Source of the DNA: Petrosia ficiformis
Taxonomy: Eukaryota > Porifera > Demospongiae > Haplosclerida > Petrosiidae
Length of the DNA: 64,000 nt
Reading direction: 5' to 3'
Assembly: GCA_947044365.1 (NCBI GenBank)
Contig: OX345636.1
Coordinates: forward strand, 46,129,037-46,193,036
The notes below the pieces were generated by a model. It did no database searches and was not told the origin of the DNA. It saw only the letters and a list, made by a program, of their open reading frames with translations. Shown piece by piece: positions 1-9,100 of this stretch. The first letter of the stretch is position 1. Each line of letters opens with the position of its first letter. The position numbers and the translations under genes were made by a program.

Positions 1-198
1 AGTTTTGATTTCTTAATTAAAACATAAACAAAAATGGTTTGCATTGACCATTGACCAAACACACTACAAGACATGTGACTAAAGTAATACTTTACTACAA
101 CGGTTACCCAGTACTAGAACACTATAACATCTATAACAACACTGGCAGCAACTATAACTATTCAAGTATTTAATTGTGCATATATTTCAATTCCTTAC

Positions 199-580
199 CC
201 GTTGCAGTCCTTTTTGACAAATAGTTACTGAAATCAGCCAGGAATATGAAAGACAAAAAAAGTACACATGAAAAAATTTAAAGGTAAGTCACAGTATGTA
301 TAGTGTCATCAGTATAGAGACAGTAGTAATCTTATTATAAGCAAAAAGCTGCACTTTTACGGCAGCCATTTTACATACCAGTATTTGATAGAGACGTTAG
401 TTCAGAAACTAGACAGCGTCTCTGGGCGAAACATTGCAATACTGGTAGCTACTAAACACTCTGTAGCGTACATTCATAATATTTTTAGACAATATATGAA
501 TACAAAACTGATTCTGTTCATAAAGTAAATTTAATTAACAATATGGAATACTTACCAGCTGAGAGAACTTTGTAAAACAT
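199..580 (-). CDS. GATM: 5' exons of a further glycine amidinotransferase copy (copy 0), body outside window
   Basis: Two short minus-strand exons match in sequence and phase the first two exons of AGAT copy 1. Exon 1 is 556-580: ATG then MFYKVLSA, followed by a GTAAGT donor in phase 1. Exon 2 is 199-227, after a TTTCAG acceptor and before a GTAAGG donor; it ends in phase 0. Joined they read MFYKVLSAVTICQKGLQR, a basic amphipathic mitochondrial presequence. The surrounding 1-600 also aligns by eye with 14120-14600 (shared intron and upstream sequence), so this is a duplicated gene head. The catalytic exons must lie left of the window because transcription runs leftward. I infer gene identity from homology to copy 1; whether the body is intact is unknown. 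Confidence 0.72.
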
Positions 581-692
581 CTTGACTAAAACCTAGTTTG
601 GGGTTTGGGGAGAAGAAAAGGCCAGACTAACTACCAGCGTCAAACATTAGCCTAGAAGTCCTATTGGTAACGTGTGGGTGATTATTGCAAAC

Positions 693-722
693 GGAGCCGG
701 AGCCGGAGCCGGAGCCGGAGCT
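693..722. repeat. GGAGCC hexanucleotide microsatellite
   Basis: About five tandem GGAGCC units. They make an Ala-Gly or Leu-Arg run in short open frames of both strands (672-941), which I do not regard as genes. Confidence 0.8.
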
Positions 723-904
723 GGCCTGCGAGCACACGCCCCTTCGCTAAGAGGACAGCATGCCATGCTAGCTGCAGACATTTTGCATAGCGCTGGAATG
801 TTTGCGCACCAATCAAACTGCTTGAGTCACATGGCCGGACCACAAGAATGCTATTATCACGTGACAATTTCACAAGTGGCAGATGATGGAACCTCAAAGG
901 AAGA

Positions 905-1050
905 GATGATGTTCGTTAGACAGTATAGAGATTGCAGTTGAGGAATCTGCGAAGAGATTAGGTTATGCTCTACTGAAAGAAGAACAACGCCTGGCCATCA
1001 GAAAATTTGTGGAGAGTAGTGATGTATTTATAAGCCTTCTGGATTTGGTA
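905..1050 (+). pseudogene. RecQ-type DNA helicase N-terminal fragment (decayed)
   Basis: A plus-strand frame reads roughly VEESAKRLGYALLKEEQ, then RLAIRKFVESSDVFISL, and then breaks. This resembles the start of the RecQ-family helicase domain just before the Walker A motif (a residue-spacing pattern with a Q-motif-like EEQ and a DVF-SLPTG step). It stops at 1052 where an inverted-repeat arm begins. There is no ATG or splice context and only about 45 codons remain, so it is a fossil. Known family: 3'-5' superfamily 2 helicases, often found in multiple copies in sponge genomes (recollection, not checked). Confidence 0.5.
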
Positions 1051-1051
1051 A

Positions 1052-1787
1052 TAGTCTGGGTACCCGCCCCTTCGCTTGAAGAGAAAGGATCTGGCTCAAG
1101 CTAGCATCCGCGTTTGTGCAGTACAACAGAAATCTGTTGCAGCCAATCAAATTACTTGATGTTCAATTAATACCATTCCGATCATGCTACACGTGTTAAA
1201 ATTTGGCGACCATTGTTGACTGTTTGAGTGAGTCAGCTAAATCTTTAGGTCTAATACTGAAACCGGGGTTGTTTTGGGTTTCCTTGAGTGTCTTCGGAAG
1301 GGAAAGATGTTTTGTCTATCCTACCAACTGGTTTTGGAAACAGTACGTGTTTCCTTCGACCTTTGGCGGAGTGGTTCAGTTTTTGGTTGTGTGTCCTCTA
1401 GTTGCTATCATGGAAGACCAAGTAAAGGATGCTGTCAGTGTCAGAATGGGTTTGTTTACTGGCTGCATGCATTTTGTGTGATACAGTACCACAGACAAAA
1501 GGATCCGTCATTGAAGGTTGCTATCAGTTGGTATTCATTGGACCAGAAATGCTGTTGAGCAAAGGATGGAAAATGTGTTAGTGTTACTTCATACTGAATT
1601 TCCAGACTAAACTAGTTGCTGACTTACTGTTTTATTTGATCTTGTTCAAAGATATGATCGTTATAATTTAGAATGTCTAGTACTCTGCCCTTTGCGACTT
1701 CGCTTAATTAAATTCCTGCTGCACAAACGTGGATGCTAGCTTGAGCCAGACCCTTCCTCCTCAAGCGAAGGGGTGGGTACCCAGACA
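1052..1787. mobile_element. Inverted-repeat element flanking a helicase fragment
   Basis: Left arm 1052-1121 (starts TAGTCTGGGTACCCGCCCC) and right arm 1718-1787 (ends GGGTACCCAGACA) are imperfect inverted repeats about 70 bp long; both contain the GCTCAAGCTAGCATCC block. A second fold-back (arms about 1603-1679 and 1781-1857) overlaps the right arm, so the right end may be a separate small element inserted at the centre of a palindrome. The TAG start is shared with the other 9-bp-duplication elements in this window. Confidence 0.5.
1203..1560 (+). pseudogene. Second RecQ-type helicase fragment with Walker A, frameshifted
   Basis: Joining short segments in different plus-strand frames gives SESAKSLGLILKP, FLECLR, then KDVLSILPTGFGNSTCF (Walker A-like, with Asn in place of the usual Lys), then VVCPLVAIMEDQVKDAVSV (the PLVALMxDQV step after motif I), then EGCYQLVFIGPEMLLSKGW near 1513-1558 (the SPEML step). 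At least two frame changes and a TAG at 1576 show that it is dead. It is a second, more complete relic of the family seen at 905-1050. Confidence 0.6.
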
Positions 1788-1857
1788 TTCTAAATTATAA
1801 CGGATTAACAATGAACAATATCAAATAAAACAGCAAGTCAGCAACTAGTTTAGTCTA
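1603..1857. repeat. Fold-back palindrome, about 75-bp arms
   Basis: Arms about 1603-1679 and 1781-1857 are imperfect inverted copies (both carry the ACTAAACTAGTTGCTGACTT block and the TTATAATTTAGAATGTCT block). The loop holds a short GC-richer segment ending GGGTACCCAGACA. Confidence 0.65.
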
Positions 1858-1919
1858 CTGCAGTCCAATTGACATGATTCTGAAGCCACACTGACATGGG
1901 AAGCAGTGTCTACCTGTCA

Positions 1920-2275
1920 TCTCCAAAAGCCCAAGGTGTCAATGATCAGACTTGCATGTGCTCTCATATAGCCAAGTTGGACCTTAAAAATGCCTCCTAT
2001 TCATCTCCCTCAGTAATGGTAGAGGCTGACCTGGGCCATGTACTGTAAAGGTATTGCACACACACACACACACTATATTACCTAGATGACTTATTGTTTT
2101 TGGCTCATTGTCTAAGCTGATGGATTGGGCCTATTGACAATCCATCTGCACAAATGCAGCTGAGGTTTTCAACAGTGACAATGAAAACGTTGCAGGGCCA
2201 GTCATATCCTTCACTTTCTTGGGAATGGAAATTGATAAAACAGACATGTGCCAAAAGAAAATGGATTAATTATAC
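1920..2275 (+). pseudogene. Reverse transcriptase remnant (DIRS/Ty3-like)
   Basis: Three plus-strand pieces in different frames recall a retroelement RT: AKLDLKNA near 1971 (the LDLKxAY catalytic region), YYLDDLLFLAHC near 2075 (the YxDD active site) and GPVISFTFLGMEID near 2193 (the FLG-x-x-ID motif after the palm). A CA microsatellite interrupts the segment at about 2056-2074, and frameshifts and stops are present. The order and spacing fit an RT domain; assignment to DIRS or Ty3 is a guess. No LTR, integrase or recombinase was found beside it. Confidence 0.55.
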
Positions 2276-2289
2276 AAACATTTGAAAAT

Positions 2290-3700
2290 TTGGTCGCTAA
2301 GAATGTAGCTACCAAGCGTTTTGTAATCAATTATTGGTCACCTATCCCATACAATTCCTAAATAACTACACTACTGGGTATGTCTCAACTCACAATGCAA
2401 ATCAGATATTGCATGGTGGTCCCTTTTCTTGAATAAGTGGAATGGGTGCTGTAATATCTTTGTTACTTTCACAAGAATTACAATTTACAGAGCAATCAAA
2501 TCAACTGAACAAAACAGGAAATACAGGATCTTAAATACACACACAAAACCACATTATAATAATTAATATCAAAAGAAAAGATACTACAGGTGCCCACCAA
2601 CATAAACTATAACCTTGTCTATGTCAGATGCAACTGATTCTTGAGGCTGTACATGTGGTGCTTATTTATTCAAGCAACAATGTCATGAATGATTTCATAT
2701 TACCCAATAATCTGTCTAAAGCTTTATCTTGCTGGAAAGAAGAGTTGTTAGGAACGCCATTCATGTCAAATTTATGGTTCGTTATCAACAGCAAGAGAGT
2801 GAGACGAGTGCTTGAATTAATTCTCCGAGCAAACCTTTTGTCTCCGCTTTTATATTGGGACAGGGCAGAGGAAAGATCTAGACACAATTTGATGGGCTCT
2901 ACAGGAATGTTGGATAGAGCCAATGAGATACGAGTAGTCACACAGGTTACGAATTTAGTAGTAAAACAGGTTAACAGAAGGAGGCGACACTACACTATCT
3001 ATACAAGGTAAAAATGTGTTCGTTTCACTCCCAACTAGTAGAGGCAAAGCTTTTGCTACTACACATTGCCAGTAGTATTCGACACAATATAAAGTCATTC
3101 TCAAAAAAAAATTGTTGTCCAACGTGTATTGTCATTGTTCTCAGTCCTCTGGTACAGCTGATTTTAATAGCCTATCTTTGAAAGTAAGGTAGACAAAGGA
3201 AAGATCCCTCTGTGCCACTGGCATTGGTGTTTGAAGGTCAGTCCTGCCAGCAAGGCCTATTATATAGTGGCTTCAACTTTAAATAATTGTAAAACGACAC
3301 TATATGATGCTCCATACAATCTTTTATTTGCACTTTGCGAACAGTAAACTCACCAAACAGAGACATATGACACACAATAATTGTTACATTCCTACGAAGG
3401 CAGTTTTGTTTATGGAAAATCTGTCTCAAATCAGGTAATTACATTGTCATCTTATCATAAATCAGAGAATTGAGTCCTGGTGGAGCTAGCTCAAACGAAT
3501 GTCTGCACTGTGGTGGGTGGACTTGTTTAAGGTAATATAATAAGTTAATGGTATGAAATGAATCCATCTTTATAACATTTGTTAGGGACTCAAAGAGCAC
3601 CAACCCGGCGTTTAACGAAACCAATCAAGTTCATCTGTATGCTAATATTATTTTTGCTGTTAATTAACTTATAATTTTTCATAATTTCATTCTTCTAGTG
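2290..3700. other. No credible gene
   Basis: AT-rich sequence. An open frame at 2628-3011 on the plus strand (127 codons) has an open antisense frame, low complexity and no recognised domain. Nothing else is supportable. Confidence 0.5.
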
Positions 3701-3711
3701 ATTGTTTGAGA

Positions 3712-3852
3712 ATATGCTTCATGCATATATACTGCAATCAGAATTTGATGGGTTGGCAAGGGAATGGAACTGCCACTGTATTCGACCAAATAAATATGGA
3801 ACAACAAAATTGGGAATACCTGATGTGTTATATTTTACAATTACGAGGTATG
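3712..3852 (+). pseudogene. Integrase-core-like C-terminal fragment
   Basis: The plus-strand frame reads LQSEFDGLAREWNCHCIRPN, then GTTKLGIPDVLYF. The W-x-x-H-x-IRP and GxPDxLYF pattern resembles the C-terminal end of integrase-core (rve-like) proteins common in cnidarian and sponge genomes (recollection). A GAG|GTATGT donor follows at about 3847, and an open frame at 3903-4097 (ATDFLKEIQMDNIDVVSQYA onward) could be a downstream exon, but the phases do not join cleanly. Likely a fragment of a domesticated or decayed element. Confidence 0.4.
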
Positions 3853-4277
3853 TAATAATTATTCAAGTATAATTTTTCAGTAATAATTTACCTCACAGGT
3901 GCCACCGATTTTTTAAAAGAAATTCAAATGGATAATATTGATGTTGTTTCACAGTATGCTAGTCCACCACACCCACCAGCATCACTACTCTTAGTTCAGT
4001 CATATCTTCACAGTAATAATTTGGAGATGCCTTATAGTATTACTGATGCATCAAGTCTCTATATTATACTGACACACCATTTTAGTAGTATTATGTGATT
4101 TGTTCAATCATAAATTCTGTTATAATTACCAAAAAGGAAAACAAAAACTTGTTTTTAAATGTTAATGATAAGTATTGACTAGTATAGTTAACAAGTGTTA
4201 TAAGTCTTCCTCCAAACACAGAAAGCTCAGATCAGCTATATATGAAATGAATAGTATATTTCTCAATAAGTAGTCAA

Positions 4278-5140
4278 TCAGATTTCAATTTGCAGAAGCA
4301 TTAGTAGTATTTCACTAGATGAAGAACGTTTTTCCCATTCAATCAGGCATCTGTTACAAATCACCTGAATTTCATTGTCAAGATGTTTGGTTGATGGAAA
4401 TTGATTCTCGCATGTTATTTTGCACATAATCTGAAAAGCTGAAAGCCCTTCCCATAACACCTTCTCAACCACTAGTGATGGTTCATTGCTTTCAATGAAG
4501 GGAGATAATTGCCAGACTTTGTCAAACTCCAGTGGGAACCTATACATAATGGATAAAATTATGATAATTATAATTATAAGTATCTGATATCATTCAAAGT
4601 CATGTGTTGTCATTAAATTATATAATCATAATTATACAAATCTAAACTATACTTACCTGAACTACGTTGAACACAAAATAATTTTGTTTTGGATGCTGCA
4701 TAGTTGATATTTGAAACTTTCAGATAATTCTGAAGGGTCCAAGGTATAGTTTTCTCTGTTCCATCTTCATCATCAATGGACAATTATCCATGTTTTGATA
4801 AACTAAGGCCTTGCAGTCAGCAAGATAATAATGAAAACTGTCCCTTTGTTCATCTGGAAACAGTTTGGCAGTACACTTCTTAAGCATGTGTTGATAACTG
4901 CAGGATCTGTGAAACACCATTTTCCTTTCTCATCTTTATTTTCAGTACTGCTAGACTCATGTTTTTCAGATGGATATTTTTTCTTCTTCGTCAAACTCAA
5001 AGACAGCCTTTGGCGTTTGGTTTGTTGTATATATATAGCCTTCCAAAACTATTATTATAAATAATACATGACGCATACAGATATTGTAATACACACGGTT
5101 TACCGTCAAATTTTGTTTCTTCATCTTCATCTGAGTCCAT
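4278..5140 (-). pseudogene. Unrecognised minus-strand gene fragments (possible three-exon gene)
   Basis: I do not recognise the product. Exon-like pieces on the minus strand: 5104-5140 (ATG, MDSDEDEETKFDG, acidic start, GTAAAC donor); about 4730-5035, where a Lys-rich stretch (SLTKKKKYPSEKHESS) leads into KGKWCFTDPAVINTCLRS and then, in another frame, LFPDEQRDSFHYYLADCKAL; and 4278-4535, opening after a TATAG acceptor with FPLEFDKVWQLSPFIESNEP and ending at a stop. Frame changes inside the middle piece suggest decay or missed small introns. The acidic and basic N-terminus would suit a nuclear protein, but that is speculation. Confidence 0.3.
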
Positions 5141-5379
5141 TTTGTTTCTTGCAATAATTAATTGACGCAATTTTCAAACCAGAAACGACATGTAATGATG
5201 AGGAAGGTCTGCTCGCCAGACTACGCTTGAATCGTTTGTCATGAAAATATTGGTCTCCGGCCCAGACTCCCATCCTTGTTACACGCAGAAACTGGTTAGC
5301 TATTCTACCTGAAATATATTCCTAAACTTCTACGAGGTCTTTTAATTAAAAGGTACGGAGAGTAGATAATCAACTATAC

Positions 5380-5455
5380 TTTATCATGCCTGAAACACAT
5401 CAGCCTATTATAGGCTGCAGTGTTTCAGACATGATACTGGGTGTGGAAAGTTATT
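5380..5455 (+). mobile_element. Piece of the GCCTGAAACACA inverted-repeat element family
   Basis: Contains CATGCCTGAAACACATCAGC facing its inverse around 5412-5432. Related sequence occurs at 27188-27581 and 33760-34010. A 55-bp element is inserted just downstream. Confidence 0.5.
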
Positions 5456-5509
5456 AGTCTCGCGTAGCCAGCCCAGCCCTCTTCCGGATGGGCTGGCTAC
5501 GCGAGACTA
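5455..5509. mobile_element. 55-bp hairpin MITE with a 9-bp target duplication
   Basis: Perfect 21-bp arms (5455-5475 and 5489-5509, termini TAGTCTCGCG and CGCGAGACTA) flank a 13-base loop. The 9 bases on each side are identical: GAAAGTTAT at 5446-5454 and 5510-5518. A 9-bp duplication and TAG...CTA ends are shared with the 312-bp element at 16870-17181; 9 bp is typical of Mutator-like elements, but the family is inferred. Confidence 0.85.
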
Positions 5510-5518
5510 GAAAGTTAT

Positions 5519-6186
5519 ATCAAAATGAGTATACCCTATTTTAATTAAAAGTACGTAAATCCCCATACAAATCTTCACCAAAAAAATGAATATAGTTAAT
5601 AACAAAGAAAAATGGAGGATTTTATGTCGAAAATAGCCGAAAAGGTCATGCCGATATCTCGTCTTTCAGAAATTATTACGCACTGAAAACAGTATTTCTA
5701 GCAAAATTGTGGGATGGATTATTGAATTCTCCAAAAAAGAGTAGTACGCCCCCCAGAAGAACCTTAAAATTTAAAAGCTAATTAATTTAATGTATACATA
5801 CGCTCTTGATTTTCACATAGCTATATGCAACAGTCATCAGCTGAGTATAATTATAATTTTTGCCAGTCGTTTTAGATGGTGAATAACATGCAGTTGTTAC
5901 TATTCTGAAACAATAGTAAGTATATTATGTGCTTCCCATTCGATGCACCCTACATTGAAGGGGATGATTTGAACTACAATAGTTGTGTTTGAACTACTCA
6001 TTACTCATATAGGATAGTTATTCTAATAAATTTACTGTTAAGCATACACCTTCGCAAAATTATAAAGTTATGTATTAATCAGGAACAATAACTACATGCA
6101 ATATAGTAATTTGATGCTTTCCTACAATTGTCTAATCATGTCATAATAATTTGGTAAATTGACTCCTTGGAAGATCCTCATAAATA
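5519..6186. other. Intergenic, no feature seen
   Basis: AT-rich spacer downstream of AGAT copy 1. I see no coding or structured element; 5860-6160 resembles 17230-17580 downstream of copy 2, so it is part of the duplicated block. Confidence 0.5.
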
Positions 6187-9100
6187 TTACAAATAAGACT
6201 GCAGAATTCCCCTGCGACGAACATCTGTAGTCCAGCAATGAAAACCTCCACCAAATGAATTGGCATGACGAATGGATACCTAATATGTAGGGACAGACAG
6301 TGCTGATGATTTATCATATAACATTAGATAGATTTGTATTGCTGTATTGCTAATCCAGCTGCAGACTGAATGAGCATAATTTTTTTATGCATGCAAAATA
6401 GAAAAAGTATACCTTAATACATTCAATACCAAGTTTTTCAAACATCTTCTGTGTTGGTATCTCTTCCTTCTCAACCAATACTCTCTTTTCGTCCAACATT
6501 AATACATTCATAGACAGCCATTTTGATGACATCCACAATGGCCAAGAGTCAGCAATTACTGGCTGAGGAGCTGTAACAATCTTCCATCCTACATGGTATA
6601 CAGAAACTCTCTGCCTCAGGTCAGTAAATACCAAAATAGAAAACTATTAATAGCCTAGTTTTTGCAAAAATGATAATACATGTACTACACTGTATTGTTA
6701 TTTTAAAAGACCAGTTGCTACCTCAGTTGCACTTATATTTCCAATATATAGTTAGAGACATGAAATACGAGGATAATTAACATTTTGTCTGGTTATAATA
6801 AAGTTATAGCAATATAATTATATATATATATTATAAAAAGGAAGGTTATGACTACAGTCATGATTGTACATTCTATATATACGTGGTAGTAGAGTGTATA
6901 TTGGTATATGTACATTCATGATTGCATGACTAGTCAATGTAGGTTTTACTATAACTAATAATTCAAAACAAATTGTTTCTTCCTATGCACATTATCTCGT
7001 TTTGAAGTTATCAATAACAGCCTCTTTGGTAGTAGGGTGTATATTGGTATATGCATTTATGACCGTAGTCATAACATTCCTTTTTACCATATAGCGATAT
7101 TATAACCAGACAAAATGCTAATTATCTCATGTTTCTAGCTACATATTGGAAATGTAAGTGTAACTGAGGTAACAACTGGTCTGTTAAAATAACAAATTCA
7201 TTTTTATAGTGAGATACGAAAATACTGACTTATTAGTCCAATTTTTGGGGGTACTGTACGTGTACTTACTAGCAACAATTGCCCAATAGTCCACCTATCA
7301 CAATAATAACACAAACTATGGTATATTATTAACATACCAGCACTTTTGAACATATCTATTTCATTACAATGTCGATCTGGATTGCAAATCACTAAACCTG
7401 GTCCAATAATATTGAATGTAGCATCAATATGCATAGGGTTTGGGTCTTTAAATGATAGCACATGAACTTTGTACTTGTCTCCAAGATGTTGTTTCATCCA
7501 TTTTATACCCATATGGTTTGTAACCTATATAATTTAGGATCATTATGATACTGTAACCCATAAATTTATAAAAAGTTTACATTGTGTTGGAAGGGGGAAG
7601 GGTTACTTTTTAATTTCAACTGTGTTAGCTCTTAATACTTAAATCCTAAATGCATGGAAAGTCAACATTTTATGGGTTACAGTCCAATAAAAATAGCAAG
7701 TAGTAATTATCATGCATCATGGATACATTGTACAATAATGCATGCCAATATTATTATTACTAGCTATATTTGTGTACAATAATGATTATTATAATTATAA
7801 GTCATCAGCTAAATCATGCAGGTATTATATACACGCATAGGCGGCTACAGAATTGGAAAGCTACCTGGGCTATAGATATAGAAATGGCGCGCGAAGCGTG
7901 GCAAAAAATGTTTGTGATTTAATTAATTATAACAAACGGTATTATTAATATTTATTTTATTTCAACGAAAGTTCAATATTTTATAACACAAGTCTAGAAA
8001 TCTTATGCTTCTCTGCAAACTGTAACACGAGGCTATCTAGCGAGTTCCAAAGTTGATTGGACACATCTCTTTCGATGTATAAGAGTGCTAAGTTGGAAAC
8101 ACGCTCGTGAGTAATCGTGGAACGAAGATACGTTTTGAGTATATGCAATAAATTTCGGCTGAAGCTGTATTTACACCCAAAGTCATAGCAATTTGGATTC
8201 ATTTAAGAAGCATCGGAAAACACTCTTTAATTTCGGTACACATGATGTAAGAAAGTTGGTGGGTTTTTGTATCCCACGGCTTAGAAGTGCCACGCTCCCT
8301 GGTTGGAAATGATATATATACCAGTTGGTTGTCGAGGTGACTCAGATTTATGATGTGCTATATCAGTTGGTGGTCTATCAGCAGTGTGCTGTGCGGGTTG
8401 GACAGTAGTCTCAGTAACATCAGTAGGTTGAGATGACGAGGAATCCTGAACACTGTCAGCTGTTAATGTATAGTTTTCATTCATTATTTATTATCACTAT
8501 TAAGCTTACTGTTAGAAGTAGAACTAGCACTAGAACTATTACTATAGGAGTATCCAGCGGCGTGTCTAGACCTGAATACCAGGGGGGGGGGGGCTAGTAC
8601 CTGTATTGGTGTGCGCACGAAGTGTGCCGCAAATTTTTGAATTACTATTTATTCATTAGAGGTGTAGTCGACGTTGCGACGTAGTTATGTACATAATGGT
8701 ACATTATCGCTATTATTGATGATGAGTCGAAGATAACTGAGAATCTGCCACTGTTCACGATCTTCGTGGGTCTACTGATTCAATGCTCTCAGACTCAGTT
8801 AATCCTGTAATGGGGGACTGCAAACCACGATGCCCCCCCCCCCCCCCCCCTAAACACGCCAGTGGGAGTATCCTGTTCCTGAGTTCTAGACCGCTTTGAA
8901 ATAAATTCCATCACAAAGAACACTGGCGTTTAGGCATGCTTTACAGCTGGTTTTGGAAGCCAAACTAATTAAGTAAACAAATCACAAGCAAGCACATGTA
9001 TGAAACCACAAAAGCTTGTGGAGTTGTGGTTTCCTGCAACAAAAGTGGGCGATCTAAATTTCAGCCCTGGCTTGCCCAGGTCAGCAGCTGCCTATGTATA

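Larger units (their letters stand above)
7836..9096 (-). mobile_element. Internally deleted hAT-type element in the copy 1 intron
   Basis: Termini CATAGGCGGCTAC at 7836 and CAGCTGCCTATG at 9096 are imperfect inverted repeats. The flanks TATACACG (7828-7835) and TATACACT (9097-9104) match at 7 of 8 bases, the 8-bp duplication expected of hAT. It carries two transposase fragments on its minus strand (7981-8202 and 8281-8484) and a nested 310-bp MITE. The same intron position in copy 2 (about 19735) reads straight through without it. Confidence 0.75.

Noticed and set aside
672..941. Two overlapping open frames with Ala-Gly and Leu-Arg runs
   Set aside because: They translate a GGAGCC microsatellite in both directions, with no domain or splice context.
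2628..3011. 127-codon plus-strand frame
   Set aside because: No recognised domain, an open antisense frame over the same stretch and no splice or promoter context.
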